DNA of 39,696 nucleotides from CAIOTO01 sp040389165 (lineage in GTDB: Bacteria > Pseudomonadota > Alphaproteobacteria > Paracaedibacterales > CAIOTO01), in the NCBI GenBank assembly GCA_040389165.1, contig JAZKAK010000001.1, positions 1-39,696 on the forward strand. Direction: 5' to 3'. Every line of letters begins with the position of its first letter. Position 1 is the stretch's first letter. Of the stretch, positions 16,797-25,558 are shown one piece after another. Under the pieces are notes generated by a model that saw only the letters and a program-made list of their open reading frames with translations, searched no databases and was not told the origin of the DNA. The translations under genes were made by a program, and so were the position numbers.

Positions 16797-19700
16797 TTAA
16801 ACCTCTTCCAACACCAATGCATCTGTCCAAAATAAATACGTTCGGACAGGCTTTGCGCCAACCATCGGTGCGATCGCCGTTTTATATCCGGCCAGCTGTT
16901 CTTTGTATGCTTTAATCGCGCGCTGTTCACCTGTTTTGAAATCAATGATTAAAAATGCATCATTGGTTTCAATTAGACGGTCGATCCGCAATAACTTGCC
17001 TTCATGTAACAGCTCTACTTCCGACCATGCGCGATCTGCTTTAAACAAAAATATAAAATCAGGATGACGTGTTAAGTCATGAATTTTCTGCACGTCCACA
17101 TTGGAAAGTCCATCTTCTTTGAAACGCGTGATCACGATATCCCAACGATCAGCAGGTGTTTTGGTCAAGGTTTCTATGAGACGATGGATGACTTCTCCAC
17201 GCTTCATAGCCTCGGTTTGTTCTGATTTTTCATCCTGTTTTTTGATATCTTTTGTTTGCTCATATTTTTGATGAATCCAGCTTGGCAGTTGAATTTCTTC
17301 TTTTGTATTGTTACCTGCCAATGTGCCAACTGCTTGCGCAAATGCTGGAATCTTACCGTTTAACATCGATCCTGATAGGCATTGTTCAACCACTATCGCC
17401 CACGCACCGCCGCCAATCACCCACAAGCCATCACGCGGCCGCGTTAGCGCAACGTACAGCAACCGATTGCGTTCTTCTCGCATTGTGTCCAGTGCATTTT
17501 CGCGTAAATCGTGCATTGATTCAATTGCCATTCCAGCTTTCGGTTTTAGACAAAATAATTCAACAATTTCGCCGCTTGCTGGATTGTCAACTTTTGGCCA
17601 TAACAAATTCTCTTTTGCTAAATCAAGTCGTTCATCGCGATCAACGACAATCACGAGCGGCGCCTCGAGCCCTTTTGATCCATGAATCGTCATAATGCGC
17701 ACGCCTATAGGCGCTGTCCCCTCACGCTTAACAACAGGCATTGATCGTTCCAACTGAAATAAAACTTCTGCTAACGTTGGTGTGTTTGATTCAAGATCCA
17801 TCACTGTATCTAAAAATGTTTCGAACAATAGGTGAATATCTGCACCCAAGCGATTTTCAAACGCACCATAGGTTGGGCTGAGAATTGCACGTAGTAAAAA
17901 TGAGGGCGACTCGTAGTCGACACGCGATAGCCAGCCTTTTAAGCAAGAAGCGGTCTCCGCATAGGAAGGATTTTGACAAAGCGATTGCCACAAAGAGCCT
18001 TCACGACCATGGCACACATCGAATAATGTCTCTTCATCAAATCCATGTCCATCGTTTGTAAATGGACTTTTTAATATATTAGCAAGCGCCATGTCGTCTT
18101 GAGGCAAGCACAAGAAACGGATAACCGCCATGACATCTTGAATCGCTTGACGCGTGGATAGCTGAATGCGATCTGGCCCTTCGACGGCAATCGTGCGTTG
18201 TTTAAGTGCGCGAATAATTTCCCCTGAAAGGGCGCCACGATTGCGCAGCAAAATCAACACATCGCGTGCTTCGATTGCGCGACCAACGCTGGGTAATACC
18301 CAGCCTTCATTCAATGCGCGTTGGATGCTATCAGCAACATGTTCTGCCAGAATGGCGTCTTTTGATGTGGTCGGTTTATAAGAATCAATGATTGGCCAAT
18401 CTGTGCTGGGCTCGTTCTCTTCATCATCCGTTGCCGTTGTCTTTTTCAAATCGTCTTTTGACAGAAATGTAAGGCCAACCCAGCCAGCATCACAGCGATA
18501 GGCGTTATGGTGTGTATACGCGCCCATTCCCATCGGATTTTCGGCAAACACCGCGTCAACGATCGTTAACACTTCAGGAACCGTTCGAAAAGAATCATCC
18601 AACGTCAGTCGTTCAAAGCGATGTCCGCGGCTTTGCAGCATATGTTCAAATGTATAAACAAGTGATTCAAACAATTCGGGCACAGCGCCCTGAAACCCAT
18701 AGATGGATTGCTTAACATCGCCAACCACAAAAAAAGATCGTTGCGGCGTATCATCACGCACAAACAAATCAACCAACTTGTGGATAAATAGCCACTGTTC
18801 GGGACTGTTGTCTTGTGACTCGTCTACTAAAATGTGATCGATCGTATAATCAAGACGCTGATGTACGAACGCCAACGTCACATCATCAGAGAGCAACGCC
18901 AAACTGTGCAAGATCAAATCATGATAATCAAGCACGCCCTGTTCGGTTTTTAGCGTGCCAAAATGGGCAAGCACCGCCTGTACGATCTGCCAAAAATGTG
19001 CGTTCGCAGCAAGCCAATTCTGGTACGATTCACGCAATTGTGTTTGGTGTAAATGATGCGCAAGATCATCGACATCAATGCCAAGTTCCGGGTGCTTCTT
19101 TTTAAAATCAGCCGAGACAATCTTTTTGCGGGGACTGCCGTCTTTCGTCAGGAAAAGAGCTGATGCAAGCCCTTGCGCAGCCAGCGCCGCGCCGAGCGTT
19201 TTATCCATCGCTTGAGTGGATGCGAGTAACAATTCAGCTAACGCGTCCGTATCGATATCTGGTGTTATTGTTTCTTCGATCTCTGCTGGAAAGGCATTTA
19301 TAAGCGCTTTTTGATATTGCGCTGAGTCGAGGTAGGTGCGTTCAAGATGGCGGACTCTGTGCCAGCGCGAAAATGCATCACGCAAACAATTTTCAAAAAC
19401 ATACTCGCCCATCCAATTGGAAACACCTTCAATTGCGTGCGCAACAGCCTCTGTTGGAGGAGATTCCAGAACATGCGTCAATGCTTGCATCAACAATTGT
19501 TGGGCTTTGTCGTCGTCAAGCACATCGAAAAATGGTGGCAGGCCGGCCTCGAACGGGAATTTCTGCAGCAAGCTTTGGCAATATGCATGCAGCGTCATGA
19601 TTTTTAATGTTTCAGGCGATTCAAGTAATGCTTCATAAATGGCTGCAGCCTTTGCTTCGCCATCAGATACGTGTTCTTTTAATGCATCATCTTGCAAACG

Positions 19701-19895
19701 TTTCAGCAATCGCTCGCGCATTTCAACCGCAGCAGCTTTGGTGAACGTCAAACACACGATGTGATTAATGGGCGTGCCTTGATACAAAATGGCAACAAGC
19801 CGATCGATCAGCACCTTTGTTTTTCCGGTGCCGGCCGAAGCGGATACCCACACACTTGTTGCGGGATTAGATGCACGTTGTTGAGCGAGGGTCAT
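16797..19895 (-). CDS. addA: Double-strand break repair helicase-nuclease AddA
   Basis: AddA is the UvrD-like helicase and nuclease subunit of the AddAB complex that resects double-strand breaks for RecA; this is the alphaproteobacterial form. The 1032-residue product has Walker A SASAGTGKT (18-26), motif Ia LTFTKAAAVEMRERL, motif II VDESQD, motif III GDVKQSIYGFQGA, motif V MTIHGSKGLEAPLV, and motif VI YVALTRPRDGL. The C-terminal PD-(D/E)xK nuclease is intact: Asp972 in RIDRL, then Asp985 and Lys987 in IIDFKTG, with the QLAGY motif following. The partner addB, often adjacent, is not visible on either side. The start is the first ATG, at the usual distance from Walker A. Confidence 0.95.
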   Translation of the reverse strand: MTLAQQRASNPATSVWVSASAGTGKTKVLIDRLVAILYQGTPINHIVCLTFTKAAAVEMRERLLKRLQDDALKEHVSDGEAKAAAIYEALLESPETLKIMTLHAYCQSLLQKFPFEAGLPPFFDVLDDDKAQQLLMQALTHVLESPPTEAVAHAIEGVSNWMGEYVFENCLRDAFSRWHRVRHLERTYLDSAQYQKALINAFPAEIEETITPDIDTDALAELLLASTQAMDKTLGAALAAQGLASALFLTKDGSPRKKIVSADFKKKHPELGIDVDDLAHHLHQTQLRESYQNWLAANAHFWQIVQAVLAHFGTLKTEQGVLDYHDLILHSLALLSDDVTLAFVHQRLDYTIDHILVDESQDNSPEQWLFIHKLVDLFVRDDTPQRSFFVVGDVKQSIYGFQGAVPELFESLVYTFEHMLQSRGHRFERLTLDDSFRTVPEVLTIVDAVFAENPMGMGAYTHHNAYRCDAGWVGLTFLSKDDLKKTTATDDEENEPSTDWPIIDSYKPTTSKDAILAEHVADSIQRALNEGWVLPSVGRAIEARDVLILLRNRGALSGEIIRALKQRTIAVEGPDRIQLSTRQAIQDVMAVIRFLCLPQDDMALANILKSPFTNDGHGFDEETLFDVCHGREGSLWQSLCQNPSYAETASCLKGWLSRVDYESPSFLLRAILSPTYGAFENRLGADIHLLFETFLDTVMDLESNTPTLAEVLFQLERSMPVVKREGTAPIGVRIMTIHGSKGLEAPLVIVVDRDERLDLAKENLLWPKVDNPASGEIVELFCLKPKAGMAIESMHDLRENALDTMREERNRLLYVALTRPRDGLWVIGGGAWAIVVEQCLSGSMLNGKIPAFAQAVGTLAGNNTKEEIQLPSWIHQKYEQTKDIKKQDEKSEQTEAMKRGEVIHRLIETLTKTPADRWDIVITRFKEDGLSNVDVQKIHDLTRHPDFIFLFKADRAWSEVELLHEGKLLRIDRLIETNDAFLIIDFKTGEQRAIKAYKEQLAGYKTAIAPMVGAKPVRTYLFWTDALVLEEV

Positions 19896-20000
19896 GATTG
19901 AATCGATGCGTTCAAATTAGTGAATACACATTAGCATAAACGTACTCTAACTTAAAAAAACAAAAAAGCTAAAGCGAGCAAACTTTTCTGTTTATTTATT

Positions 20001-20897
20001 TCAGCTTGGAAAACGTGCAATAATCCCTAGGCGCACGATATCGCGGGCATCTTCAGATGCAATAGCTTTAGTGTTGGCATTATTTGTTAATCGTGCCACC
20101 GTATGACCTTTAGAATTAAAGACCAGCGTTCCTAGGGTTTCAAGACCATGGTTTGCAAACAAATGAATCAAATTCGCTGGTGCAAAATAACGTGATGTGT
20201 TTGTTAAATAAAGAACTTCACCTACATGTATTTTTGCTAAATCTCCAGAATGTTCATCAATTTTGGCGACAATTCTTGTACGTAGGGCTGCATCTGTTAT
20301 TTTTCCTGTTTCTTTCTTTGATCTCCCCCAATTCCCGCCTTGTTTACGTACACATACAGCTGACTTTTCAAATCCAATAGGAAGTAAGTCCTCGTGGCAT
20401 AGTGAGGTTTCTCTGAAAATTTCAGTCTCCGTTTTGGTTATGTGATTCTGTATTCGCACAACGGCATTGCTAAAACGTGTTGGATGCTGTGAAACATCCT
20501 GACTGACAAAGGCTTGTTGAATTTCCGAGTTTCTATTCATCTCTTTTATGATCATTATGTTAATGGAATTGGCCGTCATTATAATTTGTCCGCCTGGTTT
20601 CAAAACAGTTCTCAGCAAATCAAAGAAAGATGGGTAATCGGCGTCGCGTAGGAAATGAAATCCATTGCGGAAAAGTACGAAATCACAAGCGCCACGTAAT
20701 TCTGGTTTTCGCATCAATATGTCTTTGTAGTCACAACAAATTGATTCTAATTTATTCTTAACATATGCGGGGAATTGTTTTTTTGTGTCTTCAAAAATGC
20801 GCATTTCCTGTTCTGAAATATCATTAACATAAACTTTTTTGGCTTCACCAAAGGCAATCAGACAAGCAATATCGCCTTCAGCTGCGCCTAGTTCCAA
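20001..20897 (-). CDS. Class I SAM-dependent methyltransferase domain, 5' end disrupted
   Basis: The frame (298 residues from a TTG) opens inside motif I of a Rossmann methyltransferase: LELGAAEGD. It continues with the acidic VYVNDIS strand, CDFVLFRNGFHFL (motif IV) and LKPGGQIIMTA. The C-terminal ~150 residues are not recognised. The missing N-terminal strand is encoded just upstream in the same frame (YYVIPTGKLFLELGAAEG), cut off by a TAG at 20934-20936. One frame over, a natural-looking stretch (ATG at 21007-21009, ...ELLGFSFSMDPELLDY) runs into it. A one-base frameshift between about 20910 and 20933 is therefore likely. The methyl acceptor is unknown. It may be a pseudogene, or may be expressed from the TTG as a crippled protein. 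Confidence 0.65.
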   Translation of the reverse strand: MELGAAEGDIACLIAFGEAKKVYVNDISEQEMRIFEDTKKQFPAYVKNKLESICCDYKDILMRKPELRGACDFVLFRNGFHFLRDADYPSFFDLLRTVLKPGGQIIMTANSINIMIIKEMNRNSEIQQAFVSQDVSQHPTRFSNAVVRIQNHITKTETEIFRETSLCHEDLLPIGFEKSAVCVRKQGGNWGRSKKETGKITDAALRTRIVAKIDEHSGDLAKIHVGEVLYLTNTSRYFAPANLIHLFANHGLETLGTLVFNSKGHTVARLTNNANTKAIASEDARDIVRLGIIARFPS

Positions 20898-21087
20898 AAA
20901 AAGTTTTCCCGTTGGAATGACGTAATAGGTAATCTAAAAGTTCTGGATCCATAGAAAATGAGAATCCCAGCAATTCCCGCTGTGCCTGGGAGCCCAATGC
21001 CAGAGCCATTTCTAGAAAGTGATTTTAGCGAACTTTTTTCTGATAAGCCAAGTCTTTCTGAGATCTCTTATAACTTTTCAGCGGGAA

Positions 21088-21486
21088 TTACTGTGAGAAT
21101 CCGTATTCAGTTGACACAGATCTGCGACCAACCTCATATTTACGTGCCGCAAGTGCATTAGCAATCTCAATATTATGCGCAGTTCTGTGTTGTGCTAGCA
21201 TATATTGTGTCATTGAGCCTGCCGCAAATTCGACGCGTTCTTTTAATAACAGTGCAGCAGTGAGAATTTCGTCTGATTCTTCTTCTGCAGAGGCTGTAAA
21301 TAAAGACTCAGAGGCTGTAACTAAAGAATCATCTGAATCATCAGCGACTGCAGATGAAAAATGTGATTCATAATCAGGGGCATAGGCTGCAAATTTAGAA
21401 AGAACACCTGCAGCTATAATAGGTGATGTGAACATGCTTCCTAAAGAAAGTGCGCAGATTATATAGAACGATGATTTTTTAAACAT
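21088..21486 (-). CDS. Short secreted protein; possible 5' fragment of the methyltransferase gene
   Basis: The 132-residue product starts with a Sec signal peptide (MFKKSSF..., cleavage likely after SPIIAA near residue 26), then a Ser/Asp/Glu-rich linker (about 44-74) and a helical segment with EIANALAARKYEVGRR. AGGGA lies five bases before the ATG. The frame stops at TAA 21088-21090. Reading through that stop, the same frame continues with only one further stop (TAA at 21025-21027) into the sequence preceding the methyltransferase domain. The two may thus be remains of one secreted methyltransferase. If intact, this is a small secreted protein of unknown role. Confidence 0.6.
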   Translation of the reverse strand: MFKKSSFYIICALSLGSMFTSPIIAAGVLSKFAAYAPDYESHFSSAVADDSDDSLVTASESLFTASAEEESDEILTAALLLKERVEFAAGSMTQYMLAQHRTAHNIEIANALAARKYEVGRRSVSTEYGFSQ

Positions 21487-21652
21487 GGTATTCCCTTGTA
21501 TTTTTACGTCTTACTAACGTGTGTTACGATCAAAGCAGCAGATGTGATTTGATCCATAATATACATATGGGTACTAATTTAAAAATATCAAATCAAAACG
21601 AGCAGATTAGAAAGCCTGCAGTACAAGGCTTGCTAATGATTATAAGAGATCA

Positions 21653-21679
21653 AAAGGGCAGACGCTCAAGTCGCCCTTT
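21653..21679 (-). terminator. Hairpin downstream of fabG
   Basis: AAAGGGC at 21653-21659 pairs with GCCCTTT at 21673-21679 around a 13-base loop. It lies 15 bases past the fabG stop on the minus strand. The trailing T-run is short (TTTTG), so it is a weak or moderate terminator. Confidence 0.45.
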
Positions 21680-21693
21680 AGTCTTTGTTCACC

Positions 21694-22443
21694 CTATACC
21701 ATTTCCATGCCGCCATTGATGTGCATCGTTTGCCCTGTCATATGGCTTGCTTCATCCGAGGCAAGATAGGCAACGGCTGACGCAATCTCGGCTGGGCTTC
21801 CCATGCGGCCTTGTGGAATTGCGCCAAGTATTTTTGTCTTAACGGTTTCTGGCAATTCAGCGGTCATCGCTGTTTCAATGAATCCAGGTGCGACGCAATT
21901 TACTGTGATGCCGCGGGTGGCAACTTCATGTGCGAGTGCTTTTGAAAAACCAACGAGACCTGCTTTTGATGCGCAATAGTTTGTTTGTCCGGGGTTTCCA
22001 GCGCTGCCAACAACTGAGCTTATGTTGATAATACGACCAAAACGCCGACGCATCATGTTTTTTGTGGCAGCACGTGCCAAACGGAATGCTGCCGTTAAGT
22101 TTACGTCTAGAACCGCTTGCCAGTCTTCGTCTTTCATGCGGATGATTAAGGTGTCACGTGTAATGCCGGCGTTGTTAACGAGAATGTCGATTTGCCCGAC
22201 GGCAGCTTCGGCTGCGGCAAATAGCCCCTCGATCGCGGCAACATCACTGAGTGAGCATGTGATGCCAACAGCGCGCACGCTATAGGTTGATTCGATATGT
22301 GTGGCTAGTTCATTCAGGACGGTTTCGCGCGTGCCCGACAGAACAACATCGGCGCCTTGTTGTGCGAGTGCTTCAGCGATTGCTTGTCCGATTCCACCTG
22401 TTGCGCCTGTGATAAGTGCTTTTTTGCCTTTTAATGAAAACAT
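21694..22443 (-). CDS. fabG: 3-oxoacyl-ACP reductase FabG
   Basis: FabG performs NADPH-dependent reduction of 3-oxoacyl-ACP, the first reductive step of each fatty-acid elongation cycle. The 249-residue short-chain dehydrogenase has the cofactor motif TGATGGIG (12-19), the structural NNAG motif (90-93), and the catalytic Ser (ISSV, about 142-143), Tyr156 and Lys160 (YCASK). Asn at about 115 (LDVNL) completes the tetrad. The C-terminus GQTMHINGGMEMV is typical of FabG. The usual neighbours fabD, acpP and fabF are absent, so the gene stands alone. Confidence 0.95.
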   Translation of the reverse strand: MFSLKGKKALITGATGGIGQAIAEALAQQGADVVLSGTRETVLNELATHIESTYSVRAVGITCSLSDVAAIEGLFAAAEAAVGQIDILVNNAGITRDTLIIRMKDEDWQAVLDVNLTAAFRLARAATKNMMRRRFGRIINISSVVGSAGNPGQTNYCASKAGLVGFSKALAHEVATRGITVNCVAPGFIETAMTAELPETVKTKILGAIPQGRMGSPAEIASAVAYLASDEASHMTGQTMHINGGMEMV

Positions 22444-22578
22444 GTTTTACGTCCAAAATTTATGATTGCATCATTTTTTAATGCCGTATTTTTGATGCTG
22501 GGTCAAGTACTAACGCATTGTGTTGGTGTGTGTCACGTTATTGTTCTTGGGGGCGTGTGAAGTTTTTGTTTGTTTGAT

Positions 22579-24099
22579 TTATCCTTTATCCCAATTGTTA
22601 TCAAGAACGCATTTTTTGAGTTCTTTAATGATTTGATCCATAAGTAGTCCTCTTTGTGTGGCGTCTTTTTCTGCTTGGTTAGTTGGTTCCAGTTTCCGTG
22701 TTCGTGCGCTCATTTTCTTTTCTTTATAGAGCTTTCCAATGTCCGATGCATCAAACAGTAGATGAATACGTTTTGCAAATTCATTCTTATTGCCAGATTC
22801 AAAAGGCTTCTTTAAGGCGTTTAGGTCGAAAATATACGTTTTCCCAGCATGTTTTATTGTAACTTCAGATAGATCCATTTCTGGTGTGAGCGTAGCAGTA
22901 GGTGCATCCACCAGTGCAGGGGAGGTCGAAATGGAGGCAGGAATTACTAATTCTGCAGGTTTTTGCAATGATAATTCAAATGCTTCTTGCAGTTCGCGTT
23001 CTTCCTCCTCCGCTTGTAAGGCGCGTGCATTCTCTTCAGCTGCTTCTTGACGAAGACGTTCTTTTTCCTCTTGTTGTAGTTTCAACGTTCTTTCTCGTTC
23101 TTGTTTTCTCGCTGTTTGGCTTAATTCTTGCTTTCTTTTATTTGCTTGCTCTTCAGATAGATATATTAAATAACTCTCTTCAAATAAGCGTGCATCTTGT
23201 GCTCTTTCTATTTCTGCTGCCGTGTGTGCTTCTTGTGATAGCCATGTTGCTTGTGCAATATCCAACTTTTCCCCAGCTTCCTGTTGCTCTGCCATTAAAC
23301 GTGACTCCATGATAGCTGCATTAAGCTCATCGTCATGCATACCGCCAATTTCTGCTTCAGGTGCATATGCAGCGGCAGAAGTGGCGAGGTGACTTGGTGG
23401 GCGTGTTTTTTTAAGGTCTTGTGGAATATAAGCATCATTATACCACCAATAGGGTACTTCTCTTTCTCCTTCAGCAATCGCTCTTTCTTCATTCAGAATT
23501 CCAGCATCTAATTCAATCCATTCACGAATAAACCATTGATCAATGGTGCCACGTTCCTTAATCCCCATGTCAGCTTCAATTGTATTTGTTAAAGCTGTTT
23601 GTCTGTTTTGATCAAGTAAGCTTTCATAAATTGCGAAACGCTCATATTTATCATCAGGTAATCCTTGAGTTTTTATTCCATCCCATATTATTTGTGCGTA
23701 TAAATTAGCAAGGGTTCGAATATTCCTTATGATGCCATAGTGTTTTTGAACAGATGCAGAAACTTTTTTTGGTTCTTTTGTCTCTCCCTCAATTAAATTG
23801 ATGTAATTCTGGCTGTGCTCATTATGAATGATTGCTTCTTGTATGATCCCAGCAGCAATCTCTTGCTGTTCTTGTCTGTCTGCGTGACGTTCCAAAGGTG
23901 GGTTCGCTAACTGACGGGCCATATCAATACTGTGCGTTAGAATTTCATATGTTGTTTCATCTGTTTTATACAGATCTTGGCGTGCAGCGTAAGAATCCTT
24001 GTACTTTTTCACTCCATTAGCAGAAATAGATGTGATTGTAAAAAACAGAAGAGCCGTGCTGGCAAACATAGAACACATTTTGTTCATCACTGTTTTCAT
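22579..24099 (-). CDS. Secreted coiled-coil protein with ubiquitin-interacting-motif-like helices
   Basis: The 506-residue product has a Sec signal peptide (hydrophobic run 11-22, likely cleavage after SISA near residue 28) and a helical N-terminal region. A Glu/Gln/Arg-rich coiled coil follows (about 255-380), then a Pro/Thr-rich linker and a C-terminal domain (about 405-506). Three segments fit the ubiquitin-interacting motif (acidic patch, large hydrophobic, x2, Ala, x3, Ser). L259/A262/S266 sit in HDDELNAAIMESR, I281/A284/S288 in LDIAQATWLSQE, and L370/A373/S377 in EEERELQEAFELSLQ. The first and third match the consensus closely, including Ala and Ser. UIMs are typical of eukaryotic ubiquitin receptors, so a host-directed ubiquitin-binding protein is a reasonable inference. 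No catalytic domain is recognised. It stands alone, divergent from lptC. Confidence 0.8.
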   Translation of the reverse strand: MKTVMNKMCSMFASTALLFFTITSISANGVKKYKDSYAARQDLYKTDETTYEILTHSIDMARQLANPPLERHADRQEQQEIAAGIIQEAIIHNEHSQNYINLIEGETKEPKKVSASVQKHYGIIRNIRTLANLYAQIIWDGIKTQGLPDDKYERFAIYESLLDQNRQTALTNTIEADMGIKERGTIDQWFIREWIELDAGILNEERAIAEGEREVPYWWYNDAYIPQDLKKTRPPSHLATSAAAYAPEAEIGGMHDDELNAAIMESRLMAEQQEAGEKLDIAQATWLSQEAHTAAEIERAQDARLFEESYLIYLSEEQANKRKQELSQTARKQERERTLKLQQEEKERLRQEAAEENARALQAEEEERELQEAFELSLQKPAELVIPASISTSPALVDAPTATLTPEMDLSEVTIKHAGKTYIFDLNALKKPFESGNKNEFAKRIHLLFDASDIGKLYKEKKMSARTRKLEPTNQAEKDATQRGLLMDQIIKELKKCVLDNNWDKG

Positions 24100-24382
24100 A
24101 TAGTTAGACTTTCATGGGTAAAAATTTATATAAATTTATTGTTTATGTATTAAATTTCATTGATATGTATATGATACACAGTGCAGATTAATATTAAATT
24201 AATTTTACGTCAACAAAATCTATGTTGAGAGAGCTCTATAAAACAGGCCTGCCTGTCTTTAGCGATAAACTTGACATTCATAATACTTATACTGTAGAAA
24301 CGTATAATACGCATTCACTCATTTTTGGGCGTGCAATTTTTCACATTCGATTTAACATTTCCTTAAGAGTTAGCAATTTAAA

Positions 24383-24970
24383 ATGATTTTAGTGCAAAAA
24401 AGAATGTATCAACCGCTGATGAAAAATCGTTTGAAGATTAAACGCAATCTTAAATATATTCTGCCATTTTGTGGTTTTTCAGTTCTTTTATTGGTGTTTT
24501 TTGGTGTCGGCCTGCGAACGCATGTGATTTCAGATGCACTTTCTTTGATTAATTTAAATTCCGCATCCAATTTAAAATACGGCGGCCATAATCAAAAAGG
24601 TCAGCCGTTTCATATTGAATCCGAACGAGGCACTGAAATTTCAGATAAAGAAGTTGTTTTTACTCATGTGAAAGCGGATGTTGATCTAAAGAAAAATGAA
24701 ACGCTCAATATCGAGGCAAATCAAGGTGTCTTTGACAAAACAGCAAAAACAATAGAACTTACTGGAAATGTGCAACTTAAACACGCGAATGGCTTGACAT
24801 TACACACGACAGAGGCAACCATTGATATGGCAAATGGTTCAGCTAAGAATAACGTTCCCATCGAAGGCACAAATGATCGTGCCCATATAAAAGCCAAGGG
24901 CTTTCGTATGGAGGGGGAAAATCAAATCGTATTTTTAGGGAATCCAGAGCTGACAATTCGTGCACATTAA
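24383..24970 (+). CDS. lptC: LPS export ABC transporter periplasmic protein LptC
   Basis: LptC is a bitopic inner-membrane protein that passes lipopolysaccharide from LptB2FG to LptA. The 195-residue product has one N-terminal membrane helix (about 27-45) and a beta-jellyroll periplasmic domain with characteristic strands (GTEISDKEVVFTHVKADVDL, IEANQGVFDKTAKTIELTGNVQL). It is slightly larger than E. coli LptC, as in other alphaproteobacteria. It is the first gene of lptC-lptA-lptB, 19 bases before lptA. The rpoN gene that often follows this cluster in alphaproteobacteria is absent. Confidence 0.9.
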   Translation: MILVQKRMYQPLMKNRLKIKRNLKYILPFCGFSVLLLVFFGVGLRTHVISDALSLINLNSASNLKYGGHNQKGQPFHIESERGTEISDKEVVFTHVKADVDLKKNETLNIEANQGVFDKTAKTIELTGNVQLKHANGLTLHTTEATIDMANGSAKNNVPIEGTNDRAHIKAKGFRMEGENQIVFLGNPELTIRAH

Positions 24971-24989
24971 TTAAGCCAGCTGAGGGGTT

Positions 24990-25550
24990 ATGAGAATATC
25001 TAGAAGCTCCATCTTATTTTTTATCGTTATTTCAATCACATCTCTTGTTGCTGAAGGTGACATGGTTATTCGTGGTGAGACAATGCGTCATGACACAAAT
25101 GAGAACATCACGACAGCTGAAGGTGGTGCTGGTTTGGCAACAACTGATTGGGGCTCAAGCGGAGCCTTGAAAAAATTGCAGGCCAAGATAATTCGTGCAA
25201 AGATGTGTGAAAATGCAGGTGCTTCAGATGAGAATGCATCGAAGGCCGATAAATCAGAAAATCATAAAAAAGATAGTGCAAATAGTTTGGGTCCAGATAT
25301 TGAATGGATCGAAGCAAAAGGCGAGGTTCAAGTGACATTTCCCAATCGAACCATGACAGCCAATTATTGCAAAAGCGTAGGAAAAAAAATTAATTGCACA
25401 GGGAATGTAGTCATTATTTCAGGTAAGAATCGCGTAAAAGGGGATAATGGATCCTTTGACCTTGAAAAAGATCAATATGAGATTTCGACAAACCCCGGTA
25501 CGAAACATCAGGTTGAAGCAACGCTTTATCCAGACGCTGTGCAGCAATAG
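24990..25550 (+). CDS. lptA: LPS transport periplasmic protein LptA
   Basis: LptA oligomerises to form the periplasmic bridge carrying LPS to the outer-membrane LptDE complex. The 186-residue product has a signal peptide (MRISRSSILFFIVISITSLVAEG) and an OstA/LptA fold: strands around MVIRGETMRHDTNENITTAEGGAG, IEWIEAKGEVQVTFPNRTMTA and CTGNVVIISGKNRVKGDNGSFDL. A hydrophilic Ser/Lys/Asp/Glu-rich insertion of about 30 residues (roughly 72-100) breaks the jellyroll, which is unusual. Two or more cysteines are present. It sits between lptC and lptB, eight bases before lptB. Confidence 0.88.
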   Translation: MRISRSSILFFIVISITSLVAEGDMVIRGETMRHDTNENITTAEGGAGLATTDWGSSGALKKLQAKIIRAKMCENAGASDENASKADKSENHKKDSANSLGPDIEWIEAKGEVQVTFPNRTMTANYCKSVGKKINCTGNVVIISGKNRVKGDNGSFDLEKDQYEISTNPGTKHQVEATLYPDAVQQ

Positions 25551-25558
25551 GAATTCGC

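Noticed and set aside
22444..22578. Possible operon linking fabG with the UIM-like protein gene
   Set aside because: Although both are on the minus strand, the 135-bp gap and unrelated roles give no support for co-transcription.
24241..24262. ACAGGC-CT-GCCTGT hairpin before lptC as a terminator
   Set aside because: Very short loop, weak T-run and no upstream gene reading into it on the plus strand; left unassigned.
24271..24308. TTGACA with nearby TATACT and TATAAT as a promoter for lptC
   Set aside because: Spacings are 11 and 26 bases, outside the workable range, so these are not called a promoter.
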